Assembly: GCA_012970285.1 (NCBI GenBank)
Contig: JIBW01000002.1
Location: forward strand, 372,001 to 436,000
Direction: 5' to 3'
Origin: Bacillaceae bacterium JMAK1
GTDB lineage: Bacteria > Bacillota > Bacilli > Bacillales > Marinococcaceae
Length of the DNA stretch: 64,000 nt
A program made the translations under genes and the position numbers. The notes under the pieces were generated by a model, which searched no databases, was not told where the DNA came from, and saw nothing but the letters and a program-made list of their open reading frames with translations. Position 1 is the stretch's first letter. The number at the start of each line of letters is the position of its first letter. Positions 23,843-32,530 of this stretch are shown piece by piece.

Positions 23843-23936
23843 TGATTGCAACATCTCAAACAATCAGCTAACATATTCTTAAGTGCATATAAATATGCAT
23901 TAGATAAATCATACTTAATGATATGGATGGAGGAAG

Positions 23937-24704
23937 ATGCTGATCATGGATGACCAGATTGACGATTATTTGCGTCATTTAAAAGAAGTGGTAAGTACGG
24001 TTCTTAAAGACCGCCTCACAGGCTTGTACTTGAGTGGCTCGAAGGTTTTAGGTGATTATGACGAGGAGGTAAGTGATTTAGACATATTCTGTGTCGTAAA
24101 TCGCCCAATTCGTGCAGAAGACCAACAGAGATTACTGGAATTGTTAAGTGAGGAAGAACTTGAAGTACCTGGAAATGGACTTGAGTTTTTGTGTGTTCTT
24201 GAAGAAGAAGTAACCCATCCTCATTCATTGCCATCTTATGAATTCGTGCTAATTAAGCGGCGAGGTCTTGACGCTGTGATGAAGCATGAAGGTATGGATG
24301 AAGGTTTGCTGATGGATTTTACCATTTGTTATCAATCTGGAAAACTGATCGCAGGAAAGCCTGCGCAAGAAGTGATTGGAGAAGTACCTGTACCGTGGCT
24401 AAACGAGGCGATGAAAGGATCACTTCGTCAACACAAACTAAATGTATTTCACCCGTTTTATGATCCGTACGGTCATGAAGCTGTCCTAAATGCTTGCCGT
24501 TCTTGGTGTTTTAAAGAGCTCGGGCGAATGGCTTCCAAAACGAAAGGTGCGCTTTGGGCGCTGAAACGTTGGGAGAATTCGAAAGTAATTGAGCAGGCAT
24601 TGTTAATTAGAGAAGGCAAATGGGATAAGCGATTGGACGAAGAGGCAGTACATGAATTATTAGATCATGTGCTTACATTAGAACGTACAAAAGTGTCGAC
24701 ATGA
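23937..24704 (+). CDS. Nucleotidyltransferase of the aminoglycoside adenylyltransferase (AadA/DUF4111) type
   Basis: 255 residues. The nucleotidyltransferase core LYLSGSKVLGDYDEEVSDLDIFCVV contains the GS motif and the two metal-binding Asp of DLD. The C-terminal helical half has the DUF4111-like elements LRQHKLNVFHPFYDPYGHEAVLNACRS-type helices with a KTKGALWALKRW segment. The family transfers AMP to streptomycin/spectinomycin or related compounds; whether this protein confers resistance cannot be told. Start uncertain: ATG 23937 is only three bases from GGAGG, ATG 23946 is twelve bases away. Confidence 0.75.
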   Translation: MLIMDDQIDDYLRHLKEVVSTVLKDRLTGLYLSGSKVLGDYDEEVSDLDIFCVVNRPIRAEDQQRLLELLSEEELEVPGNGLEFLCVLEEEVTHPHSLPSYEFVLIKRRGLDAVMKHEGMDEGLLMDFTICYQSGKLIAGKPAQEVIGEVPVPWLNEAMKGSLRQHKLNVFHPFYDPYGHEAVLNACRSWCFKELGRMASKTKGALWALKRWENSKVIEQALLIREGKWDKRLDEEAVHELLDHVLTLERTKVST

Positions 24705-24712
24705 CAATGAAT

Positions 24713-24755
24713 AAGAGATCAGACGATGGGGGAATCGAATGATTCTCTCTTTTTT
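24713..24755 (+). terminator. Imperfect terminator after the nucleotidyltransferase gene
   Basis: GAGATCA-GACGAT pairs imperfectly with ATCGAA-TGATTCTC, followed by TCTTTTTT. Confidence 0.55.
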
Positions 24756-24771
24756 CGTTTTGGAGGTTTAG

Positions 24772-25917
24772 ATGGTTGAATTATATTATGAATCATTAGA
24801 GAGTTACCCTTGGCTTAGATTTGTATTTGCGTTTTTAATCATTTGTATGTTTCTATTTCTGCGTAAATTATTTACGCGATATGTCTTTGCCTTCGTATTA
24901 AGAGTATCCAGGAAAAGTCAAAGTGAAGTCATTCCGAATTTCCTACTTAGTTATCAAAAGCCACTGCGGTTCTTCTTCGTTACATTAGGGCTTTACCTTG
25001 CTTTGTTATACTTATTCCCAGCGGATCCGACTGCCGTTGAAAGTAGACGGTTTGACGTAATTACGACAGTGTTCAGAACGACAATTATTATTACGATCGG
25101 TTGGGGATTATTTAACTTTTCAGGAACAACGTCTAACATGTTTAAAAAGCTTAGCATGCGTTTAGACGGAGACGAAGACAGTATGCTCGTGCCGTTTTTA
25201 TCAAGGATGTTACGAGCAATTATCATTGCCTTAACGTTAACAGTGATTCTAGACACGTGGGGCTTCGACATTAATGGCTTTATCGCAGGACTTGGTTTAG
25301 GTGGACTAGCTTTCGCCTTGGCTGCACAAGACACGATTGGGAACTTCTTTGGCGGTATTATTATCGTCACAGAACGACCGTTTAAAAAAGGAGATTGGAT
25401 CGAAACCCCAACCGTTGAAGGCATTGTCGAAGACATTTCATTTCGAAGTACGAAAGTACGAACGTTTTCAGAAGGCCTTGTTACGGTCCCGAATTCAACT
25501 CTTGCTCACGAACCGATAACGAACTGGTCTGAAATGAATAAACGACAAATCGCATTTGAAATTCAATTCCCATTTGAGACGCCGATTGCTTCATTGAAGC
25601 GTTCACGAGAGCGTATTGAAAACGAATTGCGAGAGCATGAAGGAATTGATCAAGGGACGATTTTTGTTCGATTACACGATTTCAATCAATCGGGGATCGA
25701 ATTGATGTTTTACTTTTTCACGAAAACGACTGCTTGGGATGAGTGGCTGATTGTGAAAGAAGGGATTAACTTACGGATCGTTGAGATCTTACATGAAGAA
25801 GGGGTAGATTTCGCATTACCTGCGCGAGACCTTTATGTAAAAACACATGAAAGCTTTGAAGAACTAACTGAAAACGAAGAACAAGTGGTGGAAGGTGAAC
25901 GTTCGCGGGAACCTTAA
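24772..25917 (+). CDS. Mechanosensitive ion channel, MscS family
   Basis: 381 residues. Membrane helices at about 18-36, 62-82, 97-116 and 138-160 lead to the pore helix GFIAGLGLGGLAFALAAQD, the MscS signature. The cytoplasmic beta domain follows (GGIIIVTERPFKKGDWIE, SFRSTKVRTF, VPNS), then the alpha/beta domain. It opens under membrane tension to release solutes on hypo-osmotic shock, useful in a salt-adapted organism. The acidic C-terminal tail is variable. ATG follows GGAGG. Monocistronic layout. Confidence 0.92.
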   Translation: MVELYYESLESYPWLRFVFAFLIICMFLFLRKLFTRYVFAFVLRVSRKSQSEVIPNFLLSYQKPLRFFFVTLGLYLALLYLFPADPTAVESRRFDVITTVFRTTIIITIGWGLFNFSGTTSNMFKKLSMRLDGDEDSMLVPFLSRMLRAIIIALTLTVILDTWGFDINGFIAGLGLGGLAFALAAQDTIGNFFGGIIIVTERPFKKGDWIETPTVEGIVEDISFRSTKVRTFSEGLVTVPNSTLAHEPITNWSEMNKRQIAFEIQFPFETPIASLKRSRERIENELREHEGIDQGTIFVRLHDFNQSGIELMFYFFTKTTAWDEWLIVKEGINLRIVEILHEEGVDFALPARDLYVKTHESFEELTENEEQVVEGERSREP

Positions 25918-25994
25918 GCTTTTGTTAACACTATGAATGTGATAATCTAGAATAGGAAAATTGATACTACGAGAGTGTTTGGAGGAAATGAATG

Positions 25995-26711
25995 ATGAAA
26001 ATGATGGACGGACATGAAATTGTTAAGTTTATTTCTGAAGCTGAGAAATCCACACCGGTGAAAGTATACCTTAACGGTGATGTGACAAATAGTAATTTCG
26101 GTGAAGGTGCGAAAGTTTACCCGAATGAAAAGGGAGCTGTCGTTTTCGGTGAGTGGAAAGCAGTTCAAGCTGCTTTAAACGAAGCGAAAATTGAAGACTT
26201 TGTCGTTGAAAACGATCGTCGTAACTCAGCGATTCCTTTACTTGACATGAAAAACATTAAGGCGCGTATTGAGCCAGGCGCAATCATTCGTGACCAAGTT
26301 GAGATTGGTGACAATGCTGTCATTATGATGGGCGCAAGCATCAACATTGGATCCGTCGTTGGTGAAGGCACAATGATTGATATGAACGTTGTTATGGGTG
26401 GACGAGCTACTGTCGGAAAGAACTGTCATATCGGTGCAGGAGCCGTACTAGCAGGTGTTGTTGAACCACCATCAGCGCAACCTGTTATTGTTGAAGACGA
26501 TGTTGTTATCGGTGCAAATGCAGTTATTCTTGAAGGCGTTCGTGTCGGAAAAGGATCTGTTGTCGCTGCAGGCGCAATCGTTACAGAAGATGTACCAGAA
26601 AACAAAGTCGTAGCTGGTACTCCAGCGCGCGTCATCAAAGACATTGATGAAGGTACACGTGGCAAGACTGAAATTAAGCAAGAGCTTCGCAAGTTAAAAG
26701 AAGAAGAATAA
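25995..26711 (+). CDS. dapH: Tetrahydrodipicolinate N-acetyltransferase
   Basis: 238 residues. The left-handed beta-helix of hexapeptide repeats is evident (for example [36 protein letters not shown]). [15 protein letters not shown] and EPPSAQPV are highly conserved in DapH. It acetylates tetrahydrodipicolinate in the acetylase branch of lysine and diaminopimelate synthesis. Homologs start with MKMMD, favouring 25995; an extra ATG lies at 25992. GGAGGA precedes it. The deacetylase dapL follows after a hairpin. Confidence 0.95.
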   Translation: MKMMDGHEIVKFISEAEKSTPVKVYLNGDVTNSNFGEGAKVYPNEKGAVVFGEWKAVQAALNEAKIEDFVVENDRRNSAIPLLDMKNIKARIEPGAIIRDQVEIGDNAVIMMGASINIGSVVGEGTMIDMNVVMGGRATVGKNCHIGAGAVLAGVVEPPSAQPVIVEDDVVIGANAVILEGVRVGKGSVVAAGAIVTEDVPENKVVAGTPARVIKDIDEGTRGKTEIKQELRKLKEEE

Positions 26712-26717
26712 TCGTAT

Positions 26718-26748
26718 GCTCCCGTTTGGATGACAAACGGGAGTCTTT
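26718..26748 (+). terminator. Hairpin between dapH and dapL
   Basis: CTCCCGTTT (26718-26726) pairs with AAACGGGAG (26734-26742), followed by TCTTTT. Partial termination here would lower dapL expression relative to dapH. Confidence 0.7.
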
Positions 26749-26767
26749 TCAATCATGAGGTGAGACG

Positions 26768-27901
26768 ATGATTTATAGTGACGATGTAATGATCGAACTG
26801 AGAAGGGATTTACACAAGATTCCTGAACCTGGATTTGAAGAATTTAAAACAAGTGCAAAAATTAAAAAGCAAGTGGATGCCATGCCACAAGATTACTTAA
26901 CAATCGAGCCTTGGGAGACAGGTTACTTTATTAAAGTTCAAGGCAGTAATCCGTCACAAACAATTGGTTATCGAACGGACATTGATGGGCTCCCCGTGGA
27001 TGAAAAAACAGGACTGTCCTTTGCTTCAGAGCACGAGGGCTTTATGCATGCATGTGGTCATGATTTTCATATGACAATCGCGCTGTCTCTTTTAAATCAT
27101 TTTGCTCATGAACAGCCAAAAGATAATCTAATGTTCATTTTTCAGCCTGCTGAAGAAGGACCTGGTGGGGCAGAGCCGATGATGCAATCATCGATCTTTA
27201 AACAATGGAAACCTGATTGGTTGATGGCTTTACATGTGGACCCACTCCGCAAAGTAGGTACGGTCTCTACAAAGCCTGGTTTGTTATTCGCAAATACTGG
27301 AGAATTTAATCTACATTTGCATGGCAAAGGTGGCCATGCAGCATTCCCACATGAAGCAAATGATATGGTCGTCGCTTCGAGTTACATGGTGACACAACTT
27401 CAATCGATTATCTCAAGAAGGATTAATCCATTAGATAGTGCAGTCATTACGATTGGTAAAATCGAAAGCGGTAAAAAAGAAAACATTATTGCAGACCGGG
27501 CGGATACAGAAGGAACAATTCGAACACGCTCAAAAGAAGCGATGCAACTCGTGAAGCAGAACATTTTAGACATGGGTGAAGGCATTTCGAAAAGCTTTCA
27601 ATGTAACGTGGACGTTGAGTGGGGATCGAGTTACAAACAAGTATGGAATGATGAAGCGCGCGTGTCATCATTTATTGACTTTGCACAGGCGGATCCAAAA
27701 GTACAATTTGAATTGAGTAAAGAAGCGATGACTGGAGAAGACTTTGGCTTCTTTCTTGATGAAATTCCAGGGTTTATGTTCTGGCTAGGCGTAGACGGAG
27801 AAGCAGGGTTGCATGAACCAACGCTGAATCCAAAAGAAGCTGCAATACCATTTGCAGTAGAAACAATCAAAAACTATTTAATGAGCGAAATGAATCGCTA
27901 A
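26768..27901 (+). CDS. dapL: N-acetyldiaminopimelate deacetylase
   Basis: 377 residues of the M20 metallopeptidase family. The N-terminal LRRDLHKIPEPGFEEFKT, the DGLPVDEKTGLSF region, the metal motif HACGHDFHMTIA, the acidic catalytic pair in FQPAEEGPGGAEPM and the late His in GLHEPTLNPKE are as in N-acetyl-LL-diaminopimelate deacetylases. It removes the acetyl group added by DapH, and the two genes are adjacent. ATG after TGAGGTGAG. A terminator follows. Confidence 0.93.
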   Translation: MIYSDDVMIELRRDLHKIPEPGFEEFKTSAKIKKQVDAMPQDYLTIEPWETGYFIKVQGSNPSQTIGYRTDIDGLPVDEKTGLSFASEHEGFMHACGHDFHMTIALSLLNHFAHEQPKDNLMFIFQPAEEGPGGAEPMMQSSIFKQWKPDWLMALHVDPLRKVGTVSTKPGLLFANTGEFNLHLHGKGGHAAFPHEANDMVVASSYMVTQLQSIISRRINPLDSAVITIGKIESGKKENIIADRADTEGTIRTRSKEAMQLVKQNILDMGEGISKSFQCNVDVEWGSSYKQVWNDEARVSSFIDFAQADPKVQFELSKEAMTGEDFGFFLDEIPGFMFWLGVDGEAGLHEPTLNPKEAAIPFAVETIKNYLMSEMNR

Positions 27902-27904
27902 TAC

Positions 27905-27943
27905 AAAAAGGTGTCACAACGGTATACGTGTGGCACCTTTTAT
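27905..27943 (+). terminator. Terminator after dapL
   Basis: AAAAGGTGTCACAAC pairs, with mismatches near the loop, with GTGTGGCACCTTTT. Confidence 0.8.
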
Positions 27944-27977
27944 AACATTACTTTAAACACGATGGAGGTGTGTAGCG

Positions 27978-28694
27978 ATGTATATCGCACATCGAGGCTA
28001 TTCTCATCTAGCTCCTGAAAATACAATAGCAGCTTTTCAAGAAGCAATCAACAACGGAGCAACTGGTATTGAATTGGATGTTCACCTCACGAAAGATAAC
28101 AAGCTCGTTGTCATTCATGATGAAGCACTTCAACGGACAACTAGTGGTGAGGGAATGGTAAGTGAGCATGAACTTAAACAACTAAAACAATTCGACGCAG
28201 GAAGCTGGTTCCACCCTAAGTATGAAGATGAGACAATTCCAACATTGTCAGAAGTATTTGAGGCGCTACCTAAAGACGCATTCATTAACGTTGAAATTAA
28301 AAACATCCCGTCCTTTTATAAAGGAATTGAAAAAGCGGTTGTCGAAACGATTGAAAGGTACGGACGTTTTGAAGACACGGTCGTTTCCTCGTTTGATCAT
28401 CGCTGCTTGTACAAAGTAAAACAATTAAATGAAACGATTAAAATTGGTTTACTCGTCAATCAAAAGCTACACAACATTCAACACTATTTACGGGGATTTA
28501 AGCCTTATGAGGTGTACGCCATTCATCCTCATAAACGGTTAATTTCAGCAGAAGATATTTCAGAATATAAAGAAATAGGATTGCGGACCTTTGTTTATAC
28601 GGTGAATGATGAGCGTGAAGCAAACGAGTTGTTGCAATCTGGAGTTGATGGCATAATTTCTGATTGTATCATGAAAAAATCATCCAATTCATAA
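27978..28694 (+). CDS. Glycerophosphodiester phosphodiesterase
   Basis: 238 residues forming a TIM barrel. The catalytic start IAHRGYSHLAPENTIAAF, the metal site GIELDVHLTKDNKLVVIHD with its Glu/Asp and His, and the later INVEIKN are all present. The end of the barrel has VYTVNDEREANELLQSGVDGIISD. The enzyme releases glycerol-3-phosphate from phospholipid headgroup diesters. No signal peptide, so it is cytoplasmic, like YhdW/YqiK-type proteins. ATG after GGAGGTG. Confidence 0.92.
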   Translation: MYIAHRGYSHLAPENTIAAFQEAINNGATGIELDVHLTKDNKLVVIHDEALQRTTSGEGMVSEHELKQLKQFDAGSWFHPKYEDETIPTLSEVFEALPKDAFINVEIKNIPSFYKGIEKAVVETIERYGRFEDTVVSSFDHRCLYKVKQLNETIKIGLLVNQKLHNIQHYLRGFKPYEVYAIHPHKRLISAEDISEYKEIGLRTFVYTVNDEREANELLQSGVDGIISDCIMKKSSNS

Positions 28695-28730
28695 ACTAAA
28701 TGACCAAGAAGGAGGGGAGGATACAATTAA

Positions 28731-29399
28731 GTGAAACTTTTTAATGAAGAGTTCAATGACATTTATCAACAATTGCTTAAAATGGGAAAACTGGCTAAAG
28801 AACAAATGACAGATCTTACTGATGTGCTTTTTAAGCGGGATCAAAACACGATTCGTTCACTTATAAAAGGAGATCAAGCAGTTGATCATTTAGATCAAGA
28901 CATTCATCATCGAGTATTAGAGCTTATTGTATTTCAACCTCCTATGCCAAGTGAATTGCAACAGCTATCAGCGATCATGCGTGTCGCTAGAGAGATTGAA
29001 CGAATTGGCGATCAAATTGTAAACATTGCTGAGGTCGGAGAAACGCTCCGAATAAATGGCGTTCTAGAAATTGGTGGGGAGATCGAAGAAAGAATTAAAG
29101 AGATGAACGCAAGAAGTGAAATAATGCTTAGCGAAGCGTTAACTATGCTCGAACAACGAGATTACCGGCAAGATGACTCGATTGAAGAAAAAGATGAAGT
29201 AGTTGATCATTTATTTCAACACATCCAAGCGTTAATTCAAGAAGAGATGAAATCAAATGTTCAACGCATCCCACAGCTATCACCGTTGTTTTTTGTTATT
29301 CGCTATTATGAGCGGCTAGCAGATCATGTTGTTAATATTGTTACGAAAATGAAGGAGAGCCAAGAAGAAGGTGCCGGCTATGGACTGGTTGACGATTAG
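28731..29399 (+). CDS. PhoU-domain protein
   Basis: 222 residues, all helical, two PhoU-like three-helix repeats. VAREIERIGDQIVNIAEVG and IRYYERLADHVVNIVTKM are the characteristic metal-binding helices. PhoU proteins modulate phosphate transporters and PhoR signalling. GTG start behind GAAGGAGGGGAGG. Its 3' end overlaps the start of a Na/Pi cotransporter gene by about 20 bases, so the two are co-translated and this protein probably regulates that transporter. No pst genes are near. Confidence 0.85.
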   Translation: MKLFNEEFNDIYQQLLKMGKLAKEQMTDLTDVLFKRDQNTIRSLIKGDQAVDHLDQDIHHRVLELIVFQPPMPSELQQLSAIMRVAREIERIGDQIVNIAEVGETLRINGVLEIGGEIEERIKEMNARSEIMLSEALTMLEQRDYRQDDSIEEKDEVVDHLFQHIQALIQEEMKSNVQRIPQLSPLFFVIRYYERLADHVVNIVTKMKESQEEGAGYGLVDD

Positions 29400-30972
29400 T
29401 TTACAAATGGCTGGCGGCTTAGCCATTTTTTTGTATGGAATGTATATTGCGAGTGATGGTCTGAAGCGAGCAGCATCAACTCGTCTTCGCACATTTTTGC
29501 AAAAGGTAACGAAAAACCAAGTGTACGGAGCACTTGCAGGGATCGTGTTAGCTGCTGCAATGCAATCTTCCACAGCTGCTACAGTGATGACAGTTGGTTT
29601 CGTTAACGCAGGTTTAATAAGCTTAAGAAGAGCGCTAGGGGTGATGCTCGGTTCTGCAGTCGGTACGACGTTGACCGTTCAATTAATCGCTTTTTCAATT
29701 ACTGATTACGCCCTTGCGTTTGTTACGCTAGGCGTTTTGTTGTTTCTTATTAACATACGCATTCGCTCTTACGGTTCAATTATTTTAGGCTTCGGTTTTG
29801 TGTTTTTTGGGATGGGCTTAATGACTGGTGCAATGGAACCGTTGCAATATAATGAGCAATTTACGCAATGGATGACGCTTCTGTCAGGCAATTTATGGCT
29901 AGCGGTATTCGCCGGGATCGCTTTTACAGCTGTAATCCAAAACAGTGCAGCGACGATCGCCATCGCGATGACGCTTGCTTCGACGGGCGCAATCTCCTTA
30001 GAAGCCGGGGTTGGACTCGTTTATGGAGCTAACTTTGGAACCGTATTTACGGCGATGATCTCAAGCCTTACGGCAACGATTGATGCCAAAAGGGCGGCGG
30101 TTGCTCATGCAATCTTTAAGTTTATCGGTGTATTGATTTTTCTTCCATTTACGACGCTTTTCATTCAATTGCTTACCTTTATAGGCGGCGATCTTGAGCG
30201 ACAATTAGCAAATGCACATACGCTGTTTAACGTTGTCAATGTAATTGTCCTATTGCCGTTTTGCAACCGGTTTGCCATTTTGATGGAACGACTTATGCCA
30301 AAGTCTGATCGTCACAAAACGAGTTATCATAAATACATCGATCAAACGACAGCGAAGTTTCCTACTGTGGGGCTTTTACAAGCGCGAAAAGAGATTGAAC
30401 ATATGTTAGCGCGCGTGCAATCAAGGATGTTTCCTGAGCTACTGCAAATGATGGAGAGTGACAGAGCCCGAAAAATCATTATGGAAGAAGAGAAGGTTAT
30501 TGATTCTCTCTACAAAACGACGTTTCACCATTTACGAAGAATTACAGAACAACATTTAAAGGATTCTGAAACGAATGAGGCAATTAAATTATTATCGATT
30601 AATAATGATGTAGAACGACAAACAAATGTGATGAAAGAGATGGCACGTGCATTAAGCAAATTAGAAGCGAGGCAAAAAGAGCTCAATCATTGGGAGCGTG
30701 CAAATATTGAAGCCCTTTACAAAGAAGTGAGCGAAAGCTTCGTTCATACGTCTCGTGCTTTTGTTGAGCATGACACAGAATTAGCCATTCGTGTCGTTTA
30801 CAACAACCCAAAAGTCCAACGAATGGAACGGGAAATGCGCTATGGTCATTTTTATCACGGTTCTGGTTCTAGCAGTACGGTGAGTATGATCTATGCTGAT
30901 GTGATGAATGGGATGTTGCGCATTCATCAACATAACGTCAACCTTTCCCAAACGTTATTAGATCGTGTTTAA
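29380..30972 (+). CDS. Na/Pi cotransporter family protein with C-terminal PhoU-like domain
   Basis: 530 residues. The N-terminal half has the duplicated Na_Pi_cotrans repeat with the QSS and QNS motifs (AAMQSSTAATVMTVGF and TAVIQNSAATIAIAM), each near the centre of a helix bundle. The C-terminal ~200 residues are a helical PhoU-like region (SINNDVERQTNVMKEMARA). It imports phosphate using a sodium gradient, in keeping with a salt-adapted cell. ATG 29380 has AAGAAGG eight bases upstream; GTG 29371 is an alternative. The gene overlaps the PhoU-like gene. Confidence 0.88.
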   Translation: MDWLTISLQMAGGLAIFLYGMYIASDGLKRAASTRLRTFLQKVTKNQVYGALAGIVLAAAMQSSTAATVMTVGFVNAGLISLRRALGVMLGSAVGTTLTVQLIAFSITDYALAFVTLGVLLFLINIRIRSYGSIILGFGFVFFGMGLMTGAMEPLQYNEQFTQWMTLLSGNLWLAVFAGIAFTAVIQNSAATIAIAMTLASTGAISLEAGVGLVYGANFGTVFTAMISSLTATIDAKRAAVAHAIFKFIGVLIFLPFTTLFIQLLTFIGGDLERQLANAHTLFNVVNVIVLLPFCNRFAILMERLMPKSDRHKTSYHKYIDQTTAKFPTVGLLQARKEIEHMLARVQSRMFPELLQMMESDRARKIIMEEEKVIDSLYKTTFHHLRRITEQHLKDSETNEAIKLLSINNDVERQTNVMKEMARALSKLEARQKELNHWERANIEALYKEVSESFVHTSRAFVEHDTELAIRVVYNNPKVQRMEREMRYGHFYHGSGSSSTVSMIYADVMNGMLRIHQHNVNLSQTLLDRV

Positions 30973-31051
30973 TCTTTGATGTGCCCGTAACCAATGTTCG
31001 CCTTAATGAGTACGATAAACCACACCGGTACTTATGAAAGGGGACATGAAA

Positions 31052-31471
31052 ATGGGACTTCGAATTGGTTCAGAGATGCCTAAGTTAGATAACATTAACT
31101 GGGTACGTGGTGTTCCAGAACAACAAGCGAATAAACCGTACCTCGTACACTTTTGGACATTAGATTGTAGCTCTTGTATCGAGCTAATGCCAGATGTCGC
31201 AGCGCTCTTAAAGCGTTATGAAGGTTTAATTCATACCGTCTCAATTAATTTAGAAGGCGAAGACGAAGAAGAAGTGATTGCAAAGGTAAAAAAAGCAGGG
31301 ATTGAAGCTCCCGTAGGCATCGATGAAGAAACCTTATTATCAGATGCATTTGGATATAATTTCATTCCTGCGTTTTATTTATTCGATGCAAATGGAAGCA
31401 TGAGATACTTCCAACAAGGTCAAGACCACGTTGCCACATTAGAACAAAGAATCAAGCGCTTGTTACGATAG
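31052..31471 (+). CDS. Thioredoxin-like (TlpA/AhpC-type) redox protein
   Basis: 139 residues. Thioredoxin fold with the redox pair CSSC in HFWTLDCSSCIELMP and the cis-proline in NFIPAFYLF. It lacks a signal peptide, so it is cytoplasmic, unlike ResA-type proteins. Start 31052 gives an eight-base spacing to AAAGGGG; two upstream in-frame ATG codons at 31034 and 31046 are too far from or too close to it. The substrate is unknown. Confidence 0.85.
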   Translation: MGLRIGSEMPKLDNINWVRGVPEQQANKPYLVHFWTLDCSSCIELMPDVAALLKRYEGLIHTVSINLEGEDEEEVIAKVKKAGIEAPVGIDEETLLSDAFGYNFIPAFYLFDANGSMRYFQQGQDHVATLEQRIKRLLR

Positions 31472-31491
31472 AGGTAAGAAAAAAACTATAT

Positions 31492-31530
31492 AAAAAGACT
31501 GATCCTATCATAAAGGGTCAGTCTTTTTAT
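31492..31530. terminator. Bidirectional terminator after thioredoxin-like gene
   Basis: AAAAAGACTGATCCT pairs with AGGGTCAGTCTTTTT with one G-U; it may also end the CHRD gene on the minus strand. Confidence 0.85.
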
Positions 31531-31618
31531 ACGGAATAATTGGCCTTAACTACATAGTCGTCCCGGGTGCGCTTGCTTACGGTAGCAACCGTACTCACCG
31601 TGTTGATGAATCAACAAT

Positions 31619-32218
31619 CTAGTTGAACAGTAAGCCTGTTATATTTGACCATAGAGAAGTAAACCAATTCCCTGAACTTGAACCCCCCATGCCTGTTTGA
31701 GGCATGTCTGAAGGCATATTGGCTTTTTCCATCGCGGCATTTTGTGCATATTCATCAAGCTGGCCACGAATTTCTCCATCCGGATAATCTTCTGTATGAA
31801 TGTTCGCATACACATCACCAGCTACAAGCGCCATTGAAAATTCTTCCCAACTTAAATCGCCAACAAGATCATCGGCACGTAAAGTACCTGAAACAATATC
31901 GCCATCATAGTCCATCGGCTCATCATTGTGGAATAAAAATACCTCTACTGGCCCGTCCTCACCAGTAGGACCACTATGCAAGTGTCCGGCAGTTGCCCCT
32001 TCTAAGTGCTCAGCGTGAACCCAATATTCAAGTGTATCGCCATCTTCACTAACTTCAAAATGCGCTTTTCCCATTGCATCACTTTCAACATTCATCACTT
32101 CATTCTCTGGGCTGAGTTCAACTAAAAATTCTCGTCCTTCGTGATCAGCTGAAGCCGTGCTTGCAAATGTCGTGACAGCTAATACTCCAGCTAACGGAAA
32201 CACCAGTGCTTTCTTCAT
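31619..32218 (-). CDS. Secreted CHRD-domain protein with MPQTG-like C-terminus
   Basis: 199 residues. A Sec signal peptide (KKALVFPLAGVLAVTTFAST-ASA) precedes an acidic CHRD domain, recognised by LSPENEVMNV, GHLHSGPTGEDGPVEVFLF and VYANIHTEDYPDGEIRGQL. CHRD domains are extracellular and of unknown activity. The C-terminus contains MPQTGMGG followed by a hydrophobic WFTSLWSNITGLLFN end without the positive tail expected of a classical sortase signal. Start 32218 has AAAGGAGCG upstream; a longer ATG at 32263 is unlikely. The gap 32219-32483 upstream holds only a short AGCTT/AAGCT palindrome near 32254-32270. Confidence 0.82.
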   Translation of the reverse strand: MKKALVFPLAGVLAVTTFASTASADHEGREFLVELSPENEVMNVESDAMGKAHFEVSEDGDTLEYWVHAEHLEGATAGHLHSGPTGEDGPVEVFLFHNDEPMDYDGDIVSGTLRADDLVGDLSWEEFSMALVAGDVYANIHTEDYPDGEIRGQLDEYAQNAAMEKANMPSDMPQTGMGGSSSGNWFTSLWSNITGLLFN

Positions 32219-32483
32219 AGAGAATCGCTCCTTTTGAATTAATGAAATCACACTTAGCTTCATATCAAGCTAATATGTAACCTCTTGCAAAGCTAACGAT
32301 TTGTTTGTTAATTTGGATCACCTTTTTTAAGAATAATTAATCTTTTTATAGTCGACGTGATTGCAATTTTGAATAAGACGGCTAAAAGGTCAAGGGAAAG
32401 TAATGTACAAATGACTATTTTATACCCTTTAAAAAAGAATCCGTAAAGTCACATCCCAAAGCTCAACTAAGAATAAAGAGTAC

Positions 32484-32522
32484 ACAAAAAAGCGTAAGGA
32501 TCAAGGAAGATCCTTACGCTTT
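32484..32522 (-). terminator. Terminator of rpoY-rnjA operon
   Basis: On the minus strand AGCGTAAGGATC pairs with GATCCTTACGCT, followed by T6-7. Confidence 0.88.
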
Positions 32523-32530
32523 TGTTAAAA

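Noticed and set aside
23720-23845. 41-codon plus-strand frame in the 23.6-23.9 kb gap
   Set aside because: The only SD-like sequence is too far away and the frame runs through a terminator hairpin.
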